DNA of 8,753 bases. Source: Pseudomonadota bacterium. Its GTDB lineage: Bacteria > Pseudomonadota > Alphaproteobacteria > Rhodobacterales > Rhodobacteraceae. The first letter of the stretch is position 1. Each line of letters opens with the position of its first letter. The DNA lies in contig JAKAJW010000366.1 of NCBI GenBank assembly GCA_021813645.1, forward strand, positions 1 to 8,753, read 5' to 3'. Shown piece after piece: positions 1 to 5,724 of this stretch. The notes below the pieces were generated by a model, which saw nothing but the letters and a program-made list of their open reading frames with translations, was not told the DNA's origin and ran no database searches. The position numbers and the translations under genes were made by a program.

Positions 1-2195
1 CCTAAGATAACGCTCTTGTAGACGTCGGTGAAGCCGAAGCAGCGCTGGCCGTCGGAAGGGAAGGGGACCGGCCCGACGTCGGCATAGACGCTCTCGTAAT
101 CGCCGGGGATGGATACCAGACCGCCGCCCGTGTACCCCAGCACCCCAGTGTAGGCGAGCGAGTTGATGGTCTTGAGAAAGTCGATGCGGCAGGCCTGGAA
201 GGGCGGCAGGATGTCCGTCCGGTCGTCGACGTTATTTTCCTGCGAAAGGTAGGTGTCTGAGAAGTTAAACACGGCCTGCGTGGTCACGTTGTCGAAGATC
301 GCCGTGGCCGACTGCTCCACCTCGTCCACCAGCGTCTGTGTGGGATAGACCACATTGGCCGTCGGAGCCAGCAGGTTGAGGTTCCCGATCCAGTCGAACG
401 GGCCGGCCTGGGTCGCGTCGGCCACGCTGAAGGCTGCCAGGCGAGCCACCACATTCGCCGGGCCCTTCGCGATGTTGAAGACGCCCAGCTCCCAGCCGTC
501 CTCGTCGACGATGTACTTGACGACGCTGGCGAGGGTGAAGCCGGAGACGGTCTGGTTTTCATTCACGAAGAGCAGCGCTGCGTAGCGGTAGCCCTGGCCC
601 CCGTTCGGTCCGCCTGTCGAGGTGTCAGCCGCGATGTTGCCCGCGGGCCCGGTCGTGTTTGAGGTGGGAGGATTCGCGCCGGCGGCGCTCGCCGTGATAA
701 TCGGTGCGGCGCCGGGTGCGTAATAGCCCACCAGGGAAAACGCGGTCGACGGGGGCGCGGGCTGGCCGGTCGCGACGTCGGCCTCGTAGATGCCCACCTG
801 CAGGATGTCGTAGAGCGCGTTGCCGAGGCCGTCCTCGGGCACCTCGACCGAGACCATCACGCCGTCGTTGGCCACGGTGTTGACGATCGAGCTCGCCGGC
901 CCGGCCTTGGTCTCGCCCGCGGCGTTGGTGTAGGTCTGGAGCACGTAGACGTCGCGCCCGGCGGCGAAGGTGCCGCCCCCTGGGTCGCGCTGAATGATCG
1001 GCTGCACGTCCGGTGTCGGAAGCTGGCCGGGCACCACGCGCGCCGTGCACGCGGTCGGCGGCGCCACGCCGGCGGTCTCCGAGGTGATCAGCTTGATGGT
1101 CCCCAGCGCCGCCTCGCCGAAGAGGTGGTACGCGGAGAGCGGCGGCGCCGCGGCATTGTGCGCCACAGTGGCCGTGTAGAGGTTGATGCCGGTGGGCAGG
1201 TACTGCGCGCCCAGCGTTGCCACCCAGCCCGGCAGGTTGCCCAGCGCTGCCACGGTGGCGTTGATGCCGTCATCGAGCGCGGTGTTCCGGTAGACGGCTG
1301 CGGCCGAGGGCAGGCTCTCTCCCTGGGGATTCACCAGGGTGGCGACGACATAGACATCCAGGCCGGCCGCGAAGGTGCCGCCGCCCGGATCCTCGGCGAG
1401 CGTGGGCGCCGGGGGCGGGTCGAGCCGGTTCGCCATCACCATCGTCAGCTCTTTCCAGACGATCTGATTCGCGCCGGCATTGTCGACGACAGTGCCGCCC
1501 TCGGTCAGCGGCCATACGGGCTGGTTCGCCCCGGTGGTGCCCGCGTTCTGCGCCTGGTAGGTGTGCCCGTTGCCGGTCACCGGCGCCGAAGGGCAGCAGA
1601 TCTCGCCGGCGAGCACCGCGGTGTTCGGCTGCCAGTACCAGCCGACAGGCTTCATGCCAATCGGGCTCACGGCGTTGGCTGCCCCGGTGGCCACCGCGCG
1701 CGGGTCGATGAGCGCGCCGCTTGCCGTCGGCTTCCGGAGGTCGGAGAAGGCCGCATAGACCTTGTTGCCGGCGGCTGCGCCGATCATGTGGCTGTTTTGA
1801 GGGGGAGTGAAAAGGGTCGAGGCCGGCAGTTGCTGGCAGCGCCCTGAGCCGACCGGGTTCTCGCGCTGCAGACAGCCTCCGCCCTCAAAGAGAATCGGCA
1901 TCTCGAAGCGGCCCGTCGGCGGAAAGAGGGCCGGGTCGGTCGGAAGCACGGGCGAGTACCGGAAGAAGATGCCGCCGGTGGCCGGATCCTGGCTCGGCTG
2001 CCCGTTGGTTCCCACCAGCTGGATCGCCAGATTGTTGCCGGCCCGCGTGTCGGCGTGCGTGGCGCCCCCCGTGTCCCGGGTGAAATCGGTGTTGCGGCAC
2101 ACGGCTGCCGCTCCCACCGGAACATTGGTTGGATCATCCAGATCAATCTGGCCCAGGAATCTAGGAAACGGGACGGGCTTTCCGAACCATTGCAC
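1..2195 (-). CDS. Large modular tail/nozzle/baseplate-type protein, 3' end missing
   Basis: The frame opens at GTG 2195 and runs without a stop to the left edge (731 codons plus two bases). Seen in order: an N-terminus MQWFGKPVPFPRFLGQIDLD with DPTNVPVGAAAVCRNTDFTR; a segment with LFEGGGCLQRENPVG; a GWYWQ...GNGHTYQAQNAGTTGANQPVWP module (about residues 185-245), a motif recurrent in phage virion proteins; two tandem modules with DPGGGTFAAGxDVYV at about 269-283 and 404-418, 135 residues apart, each followed by (N/A)xxGE, as in fibronectin-type or Ig-like phage modules; then a region with GYRYAALLFVNENQTVSGFT and VFNIAKGPANVVARLAAF. The start resembles nozzle/hub proteins that open with 'DxxN...C.N.DF'. 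A baseplate or receptor-binding protein is the alternative. A structural virion role is well supported; the exact part is not. Confidence 0.68.
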   Translation of the reverse strand, partial: MQWFGKPVPFPRFLGQIDLDDPTNVPVGAAAVCRNTDFTRDTGGATHADTRAGNNLAIQLVGTNGQPSQDPATGGIFFRYSPVLPTDPALFPPTGRFEMPILFEGGGCLQRENPVGSGRCQQLPASTLFTPPQNSHMIGAAAGNKVYAAFSDLRKPTASGALIDPRAVATGAANAVSPIGMKPVGWYWQPNTAVLAGEICCPSAPVTGNGHTYQAQNAGTTGANQPVWPLTEGGTVVDNAGANQIVWKELTMVMANRLDPPPAPTLAEDPGGGTFAAGLDVYVVATLVNPQGESLPSAAAVYRNTALDDGINATVAALGNLPGWVATLGAQYLPTGINLYTATVAHNAAAPPLSAYHLFGEAALGTIKLITSETAGVAPPTACTARVVPGQLPTPDVQPIIQRDPGGGTFAAGRDVYVLQTYTNAAGETKAGPASSIVNTVANDGVMVSVEVPEDGLGNALYDILQVGIYEADVATGQPAPPSTAFSLVGYYAPGAAPIITASAAGANPPTSNTTGPAGNIAADTSTGGPNGGQGYRYAALLFVNENQTVSGFTLASVVKYIVDEDGWELGVFNIAKGPANVVARLAAFSVADATQAGPFDWIGNLNLLAPTANVVYPTQTLVDEVEQSATAIFDNVTTQAVFNFSDTYLSQENNVDDRTDILPPFQACRIDFLKTINSLAYTGVLGYTGGGLVSIPGDYESVYADVGPVPFPSDGQRCFGFTDVYKSVIL
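941..1396 (-). repeat. Internal coding duplication in the tail protein
   Basis: Two copies of a segment encoding DPGGGTFAAG(L/R)DVYV lie at about 1349-1391 and 944-986, 405 nt apart and in frame. On the plus strand both contain GCGAAGGTGCCGCC in the middle. Fourteen of fifteen residues match here, and similarity fades over the rest of the module (NPQGESLPS against NAAGETKAG). This looks like an old duplication of a domain of about 135 residues with one strongly conserved face. Confidence 0.7.
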
Positions 2196-2394
2196 GGCGT
2201 ATCTTCCTCGGGGTCACGTGGCCGTGGTGCCACAGGTGGCAGATGGAACAGCAATAGGTGCGCAGACCGCCCTGATCCGGTTTGCGGACCGCCTTCAGGG
2301 CGCGCTGGGCGAGGGTGCGCGAAGCGAACCCGACCTTATCGCAGGGCAGGCGGTCGGCCGGGTCGGTCGTTCCGCGCAGGTAGGCTGCGCCCAC
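2161..2394 (-). CDS. Small Cys/His (zinc-ribbon-like) protein
   Basis: A 77-residue protein with a GTG start at 2394-2392, 2 nt after the upstream TAG. AAGGA (2404-2408), inside the end of the upstream gene, is 9 nt before it, pointing to coupled translation. Seen: C18, then KVGFASRTLAQRALKAV, then Y47-C48-C49-x2-C52-H53-L-W-H56-H57-G-H59, and a basic tail (RKIRRAMVRKARP). Small proteins of the form 'C...F.S...A..AL......Y.C..C..WH..H' recur in phage and actinobacterial genomes as presumed zinc-binding proteins without a known role. The resemblance is from memory of the pattern. Its last 35 nt overlap the start of the next gene in a different frame. It could be a regulator or a structural factor. 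The surrounding genes are virion genes. Confidence 0.7.
   Translation of the reverse strand: MGAAYLRGTTDPADRLPCDKVGFASRTLAQRALKAVRKPDQGGLRTYCCSICHLWHHGHVTPRKIRRAMVRKARPVS
2205..2209 (-). promoter_or_regulatory. Ribosome binding site for the long tail gene, inside the Cys/His gene
   Basis: GAGGA on the minus strand lies 9 nt before the GTG at 2195-2193. In that frame a TGA (2216-2214) precedes the GTG with no other start between, so this GTG is the first usable start of the long frame. Confidence 0.6.
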
Positions 2395-2396
2395 GG

Positions 2397-2843
2397 CTAT
2401 TGATCCTTGGGAAGAGTCACACGCAGGATGACGCCGGCGCCGGCAGCGGTCACTGCGGCGTTGTAAGCTGCATCGGTGGCCAGCTCCGCCCCGCCCGGCG
2501 CGAACATGCGCAGGTTGTTTCCGTTCTTGAGCGCCAGTGAGGATGCCACGCCCTGGGTCGTTGCAGCGGCCGGCAGCAGCGGGTGCGGGTTCGTGTAGTA
2601 CCCGCCGATGTCCTCGGCGATGACCGCCGGCGCTTCCTCCAGGCCGCCCAGCGGCAGTGCCGGGATGGGAAGGTTCGCCGGGTTGGTGAAGCCGCCGGGG
2701 TTATTGTTCGCATCGTATGGCGCAAGGTTGAGCGGGTCGCCCACGCCGTTCACCCCGTAATTGCCGGAAAAGGTGATCTCGAAGTCGAGCTGGTCCGGGT
2801 TCGACGCCGGGCTCGTGCCGATCAGTTTCGCTTGTGTGGCCAT
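2397..2843 (-). CDS. Small phage structural-type protein, function unknown
   Basis: A 148-residue protein with an ATG start, a near-perfect ribosome site and a TAG stop. Composition is rich in Asn, Gly, Pro and Ala with few Lys/Arg and no Cys. Seen: an N-terminal strand-like SNPDQLDFEITFSGNYGVNG, an Asn/Pro-rich loop (DANNNPGGFTNPANLPIP), and a C-terminal part with GNNLRMFAPGGAEL and GAGVILRVTLPKDQ resembling strands of a small beta domain. It lies between the adaptor and a 77-residue Cys/His protein and follows the only sizeable spacer of the neck-tail region. A virion component such as a tail, decoration or stopper protein made in many copies would fit the strong ribosome site. That is inference, and I cannot name the family. 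Confidence 0.72.
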   Translation of the reverse strand: MATQAKLIGTSPASNPDQLDFEITFSGNYGVNGVGDPLNLAPYDANNNPGGFTNPANLPIPALPLGGLEEAPAVIAEDIGGYYTNPHPLLPAAATTQGVASSLALKNGNNLRMFAPGGAELATDAAYNAAVTAAGAGVILRVTLPKDQ

Positions 2844-2849
2844 CTCTCT

Positions 2850-2855
2850 CTCCTT
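2850..2855 (-). promoter_or_regulatory. Strong ribosome binding site of the 148-residue protein
   Basis: AAGGAG on the minus strand ends 6 nt before the ATG at 2843-2841. The spacer is AGAGAG. This is the most consensus-like ribosome site in the window, which suggests that the following small protein is made in quantity. Confidence 0.75.
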
Positions 2856-2862
2856 GGTTTAC

Positions 2863-2904
2863 CGACTTACACGAAGTCGTTAAAGTGAACTGTATGCTTG
2901 TCAA
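2863..2904 (-). promoter_or_regulatory. AT-richer intergenic spacer with TTGACA box and small hairpin; tentative promoter
   Basis: This is the AT-richest spacer in the operon. On the minus strand a perfect TTGACA (2904-2899) overlaps the adaptor's TGA stop. The nearest TATAAT-like hexamer, TTTAAC (2884-2879), is only 14 nt downstream, which is too close for a standard sigma-70 promoter. A 6-bp stem (CGACTT 2863-2868 with AAGTCG 2874-2879, 5-nt loop) follows. A promoter for the tail genes is possible but weakly supported. Confidence 0.22.
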
Positions 2905-3698
2905 ACCCCCCAGAACCAGGCGATCATGCCGCCCTCGCGGCTCATCTTCTGGAAGCGTGCCGGGTTGCCCTGTTCGCCCCGGATCAGTTGGGCGATCAGG
3001 TTGTCTTGCGCGGCCGTCGAGCGTGACTGGTAGCCGGCCAGGATCTGGGGGTTCGAGCGCTCCACGCCGGCCAGGCAGGCCGTCTCAAAGACCACAGGCA
3101 CCCACATATCTTCGGCTCCCTGCAGAAGCTGGTCGACGTTCGCGATCGGGACCGCGCCGAAGCGGCCGGTCACCTCAAAATCAAGATCGGCATTCACCGG
3201 CGTAATGCGCAGCTGGTTGCCGAGAAACGAAAAATACATCCGCGGCCCGAAGGTGTCGTTGCCGAAGAAGCTGGGGTCGAGATGGGGCAGCGTGTCCCGC
3301 GGACCGTTCAGCCGCGAATACTGCCACGGCGCCGAGCCCGCGGGCTTAACCCAGATTTCGATCGGGTCGTAGAGTCCCTGCAGCACCGGCTGAGGATTGG
3401 GTGCCCCGGCTCCCGTGCCGCCTGCCAGGCCCACCGCCGGCGCGTTCTCTGCCACCGGGGAGGCGCCGGGCACGGCGGTCGCGTTCTGCCAGGGATACAG
3501 GCTCGTCGTCCCTGCCGGCACCGAGGGAATGGTCACGATGCCGCAGAGGTTCTTCGCGCTGGCGTTCTTGATGTTGAGATAGACGGTCGAGTAGGCGACG
3601 TCCATCAAGGGGAGGACATAGGCAGGCTTCACCCACTGGCCCCTGGGGTCACCGAGCAAAGCCTGCACCTTCTTGATGGCGTCGCCTACCGTGCGCAT
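2901..3698 (-). CDS. Probable head-to-tail adaptor (neck) protein
   Basis: A 265-residue protein starting at ATG 3698-3696, one nt after the TAA of the upstream gene, with AAGGA 5 nt before the start (3704-3708). The longer open frame upstream of this ATG is an Arg-rich shadow of the preceding gene. Seen: an N-terminal helical start MRTVGDAIKKVQALLGDPRG with WVKPAYVLPLMDVAYSTVY, a beta-rich middle with a Gly/Ala/Pro loop (about 75-105) and FLGNQLRITPVNADLDFEVTGRF, and two C-terminal helices (VVFETACLAGVERS; AAQDNLIAQLIRGEQG). An opening of the form 'helix, LL-D-x-x-G-x-W, helix with LxxLxDVAY', an interrupting beta domain and a helical C-terminus is the layout of podovirus gp11-like and related connector adaptors that dock under the portal ring. 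The assignment rests on this pattern and on gene order, not on a family match. Confidence 0.6.
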   Translation of the reverse strand: MRTVGDAIKKVQALLGDPRGQWVKPAYVLPLMDVAYSTVYLNIKNASAKNLCGIVTIPSVPAGTTSLYPWQNATAVPGASPVAENAPAVGLAGGTGAGAPNPQPVLQGLYDPIEIWVKPAGSAPWQYSRLNGPRDTLPHLDPSFFGNDTFGPRMYFSFLGNQLRITPVNADLDFEVTGRFGAVPIANVDQLLQGAEDMWVPVVFETACLAGVERSNPQILAGYQSRSTAAQDNLIAQLIRGEQGNPARFQKMSREGGMIAWFWGV

Positions 3699-3699
3699 G

Positions 3700-4950
3700 T
3701 TAGTCCTTCTTCTCCGCCTTGGCTGCCGCGCCCTTCGCTGCTGCCGGCTTCGCTTGATTCGCCGCGATTTCCGTCTCAGCCGTCGCTTCCGGCTTTGCTG
3801 CTGCGCCCTTCTTGCGACCCGCGGAGCGCTTGCGCCGCTCCTCGAGGATCTGCTGCGCCTGCTCATAGGCATCGTCGGCGAGCACGTCGATGTATTGCTC
3901 CGGCATGGCCAGGCCGGCCTTCAGCGCCTTGATGACGTCGAACGGATGCCCCTGCTTGCAGAAATGCACATTCACGTGCTTCTGCTGCTCGCCGCAGTAG
4001 GGGCAGGCCGAAAGCTGGGCGATCGTCGGACTCGACCCGGTGATGAGCCGCGCGGAAACCCACTCGGGCAGCCCGCCCGGCAGCCATCCCTTCGACTCGG
4101 CATAGCGCGCCCACTCGCGATGCGTGTCGGTGATCATCTTGCGGCTCTCCGGGTTTTCCTCCACCCAGAGCGAGTGCGCGAGCTGGATCATGATGTCCGC
4201 ATACTGCTGCTGCTGCTCGAAGATGCGGTCGAGCTCCTCTTCGAGAAAGGCCTCGCGCAGCCGGTAGACATACTGGGCAGAGTTGGGCAGCACCTCGCGC
4301 TCGGGCACGTAGATCTTGCCGCCGTTGCGCTCCAGCCGGCCGCTCGAAATCGCGTGGATGTCCTGATCGAAGAAGAGCAGGCCGCCCATCAGCTTCGTCG
4401 ACGGCGAATTGTATTGCGCGACGATCTCGCAGCCGATCGACCAGGGCGTGTACACGCGGGGCTCGGAGACAGGGACGTCGACGGGCAGCCGCTCGTCGCG
4501 CTCCCAGTTGACGACCGTCGAGTAGAAGACCGGCTCCTTGTCCGGTGTCACGCCCATCATCGGCGAGCCGATCACACAGTAGTGGCCCTGCATCCGGTGG
4601 TTCTTCCAGGTCATCACCACCTGGTGGTGCTTGGTGGTGCCAGGCCTAGGGATGGTCAGCCGGATCTGGCCCTGCACGACGGCCTCGACCGGGTTGAAAT
4701 TCACCACGGTGCAGGGGCGCAGCGGGCCTTCGATGCGTCCGTCGGAGTCCTGGCGGGTCTCATAGCGGAGGCGGGCGATCAGCTCCTTCATCGCCTCCTG
4801 GCGTTTCTTGGCGGAGCGGCCTGTGCTGGTGGGGCCCTCCAGGAAGCGGGCCATGCCATCCGGGCCCGCGACCCGGGACGATTCGGCGGTGGCGGCGGTC
4901 TCAATCTCTACGGTTTGCATTGCTTGCGTTTCTCCTGTCCTCTGGTTCAT
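3700..4950 (-). CDS. Unrecognised phage protein with zinc-knuckle-like Cys/His cluster and Lys/Ala tail
   Basis: A 416-residue protein if started at ATG 4950, 4 nt after the upstream TGA. An in-frame ATG at 4920 with AGGAG 11 nt upstream (4932-4936) is a real alternative, and a GTG at 4971 is less likely. Seen: a beta-rich first half (VVNFNPVEAVVQGQIRLTIP about residues 80-100; Trp/His/Met-rich 110-150), a helical middle with LREAFLEEELDRIFEQQQQY (about 230-250), then C316-x2-C319-x11-C331-x3-H335 with extra His at 325 and 329. This cluster would suit one structural zinc ion. The last 45 residues are a Lys/Arg/Ala tail (RRKRSAGRKKG ... KAEKKD) that could bind nucleic acid or acidic partners. 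The position between capsid and adaptor genes suggests a head-vertex or DNA-contacting virion protein. This is inference, and I cannot name a family. Confidence 0.75.
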   Translation of the reverse strand: MNQRTGETQAMQTVEIETAATAESSRVAGPDGMARFLEGPTSTGRSAKKRQEAMKELIARLRYETRQDSDGRIEGPLRPCTVVNFNPVEAVVQGQIRLTIPRPGTTKHHQVVMTWKNHRMQGHYCVIGSPMMGVTPDKEPVFYSTVVNWERDERLPVDVPVSEPRVYTPWSIGCEIVAQYNSPSTKLMGGLLFFDQDIHAISSGRLERNGGKIYVPEREVLPNSAQYVYRLREAFLEEELDRIFEQQQQYADIMIQLAHSLWVEENPESRKMITDTHREWARYAESKGWLPGGLPEWVSARLITGSSPTIAQLSACPYCGEQQKHVNVHFCKQGHPFDVIKALKAGLAMPEQYIDVLADDAYEQAQQILEERRKRSAGRKKGAAAKPEATAETEIAANQAKPAAAKGAAAKAEKKD

Positions 4951-4954
4951 CGGG

Positions 4955-5647
4955 TCATCCCCAGGCCTCACTGGCGCTCAGGTGGGCTGTCACGCCCGCC
5001 TGTTCGGCTATCGCGTTGCGCATCCGCTGTGCGTCGCTGCTGATACTGGTGAGCATCTGCCGGTTCGCGACCTCGGCCCGGAAGATCTCCTTCTCGAGGC
5101 GCGCGACGCGCTCTTCGCGTTCGTGCATCTCCTCGGCCATCATCTGGCGGACATAGTTCTGGCCATCCTGCGGCCTGCTCAGAATCGAGCGCAGATACAC
5201 GCAGATCGCAGCCCGCAGGTCCCCGGCTTCCTCGATCGAGTTCCACGGGCCGGCGAGCATGAAGTAATCGCCGTTGGCCGGAAACTCCTGCACAAAGAGC
5301 GGCGTGTCCGCCTCTTCGCCGCGGGCCATGCGCCAATCGGCCGCCCCGCCCCAGATCGACGGCGCAAACCACTTCTGCAGAATCCACTGGTGCGGCAGGA
5401 TGTCCCGGTAGCGCGGCAGCAGCATGACGCCGCCGGTGATGGAGTCGGGCCGGATCGAAGCCGCGTCCTCGATCGAAAAGTCGACACCCTTCGGGAAATG
5501 GTGCATGCGCCCCTGGCAGAGGATCCGGCAGTCGCCCGCCTGCACCAGGCGCCACATGGGGAGCCCCGTCGGCGTCTTGCCGCCATAGTCGAGCAGCATC
5601 CGGCGGATCTCCGGCGGTGTCTTCCGCTCTGCTTCGTCACCGTACAA
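4955..5647 (-). CDS. Unrecognised phage head-region protein with C-terminal coiled coil
   Basis: A 230-residue protein starting at TTG (well-placed GGAGG) and ending with TGA at 4957-4955. A later in-frame ATG at 5599 (residue 17), with GGAG 9 nt upstream, is the alternative start. Seen: an N-terminal MLLDYGGK... segment (17-24), a compact part with many Trp/Pro/Gly (PHQWILQKWFAPSIWGG about 88-104; NGDYFMLAGPWNSIEEAGDL about 128-147), and a C-terminal helix from about 165 with heptad-like EMHEREERVARLEKEIFRAE suggesting a coiled coil. Between the mature capsid gene and the adaptor one expects head-completion, decoration or assembly factors, so a virion or assembly role is inferred. I do not recognise the family. 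No catalytic motif or membrane segment is visible. Four nt separate its stop from the next start, which suggests coupled translation. Confidence 0.75.
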   Translation of the reverse strand: MYGDEAERKTPPEIRRMLLDYGGKTPTGLPMWRLVQAGDCRILCQGRMHHFPKGVDFSIEDAASIRPDSITGGVMLLPRYRDILPHQWILQKWFAPSIWGGAADWRMARGEEADTPLFVQEFPANGDYFMLAGPWNSIEEAGDLRAAICVYLRSILSRPQDGQNYVRQMMAEEMHEREERVARLEKEIFRAEVANRQMLTSISSDAQRMRNAIAEQAGVTAHLSASEAWG

Positions 5648-5653
5648 AACATT

Positions 5654-5658
5654 CCTCC
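5654..5658 (-). promoter_or_regulatory. Ribosome binding site that selects a TTG start
   Basis: GGAGG on the minus strand ends 6 nt before TTG at 5647-5645. An ATG in another frame (5652-5650) is only 1 nt from the GGAGG, too close for normal initiation, and its frame reads as an Arg/Ser/Cys-rich shadow. After the capsid stop codon there is no earlier ATG, GTG or TTG in the good frame. The TTG is therefore the best start. Confidence 0.65.
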
Positions 5659-5665
5659 AAAAGTT

Positions 5666-5689
5666 CGCCCGGGCCTCGCGACCCGGGCG
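5666..5689 (-). terminator. GC hairpin after the capsid gene, possible weak terminator/attenuator
   Basis: A perfect 8-bp all-GC stem CGCCCGGG (5666-5673) and CCCGGGCG (5682-5689) encloses an 8-nt loop. Reading the minus strand, it lies 35 nt after the capsid stop codon and is followed by AACTTTT before the next gene's GGAGG. The T-run is short, so strong intrinsic termination is doubtful. Partial termination or protection of the capsid mRNA 3' end would both fit a need for excess capsid protein. Confidence 0.45.
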
Positions 5690-5690
5690 G

Positions 5691-5714
5691 CTGATAGCTG
5701 ATAGCTGATAGCTA
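5691..5714. repeat. Heptanucleotide tandem repeat (CTGATAG x3 plus partial)
   Basis: Three perfect head-to-tail copies of CTGATAG (5691-5697, 5698-5704, 5705-5711) are followed by CTA. On the minus strand the unit reads CTATCAG. It sits just after the stop codon of the capsid gene and directly next to the GC hairpin at 5666-5689. It is untranslated in the gene models used here. Short heptamer repeats of this general type are scattered between genes in several bacterial phyla. The link to any host is inference. Confidence 0.85.
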
Positions 5715-5724
5715 AGGGCTGTTT

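Noticed and set aside
1125..1847. 240-codon plus-strand frame and the minus-strand frame 1784-2254
   Set aside because: Both lie over the long tail-protein frame, which has clear module structure. Their products are Arg/Gly/Ala or Arg/Ser/Pro-rich without motifs.
3699..3872. Arg-rich N-terminal extension of the adaptor frame, starting at 3872
   Set aside because: The 58 extra residues are nearly all Arg/Ser/Gln and come from reading the Lys/Ala tail of the upstream gene out of frame. The ATG at 3698 has a good ribosome site.
4203..4217. CTG triplet repeat
   Set aside because: It simply encodes four Gln in a helical segment of the 416-residue protein and is too short to be a notable repeat.
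4615..4630. Near-palindrome CACCACCTGGTGGTG
   Set aside because: It is fully explained by His-His-Gln-Val-Val codons in the 416-residue gene. The loop would be only 1 to 3 nt.
3673..5043. 456-codon open frame on the plus strand
   Set aside because: It is antisense to the 416-residue gene and overlaps both its neighbours. The Leu/Arg/His/Asp/Val-rich product is a shadow of GC-rich coding DNA.
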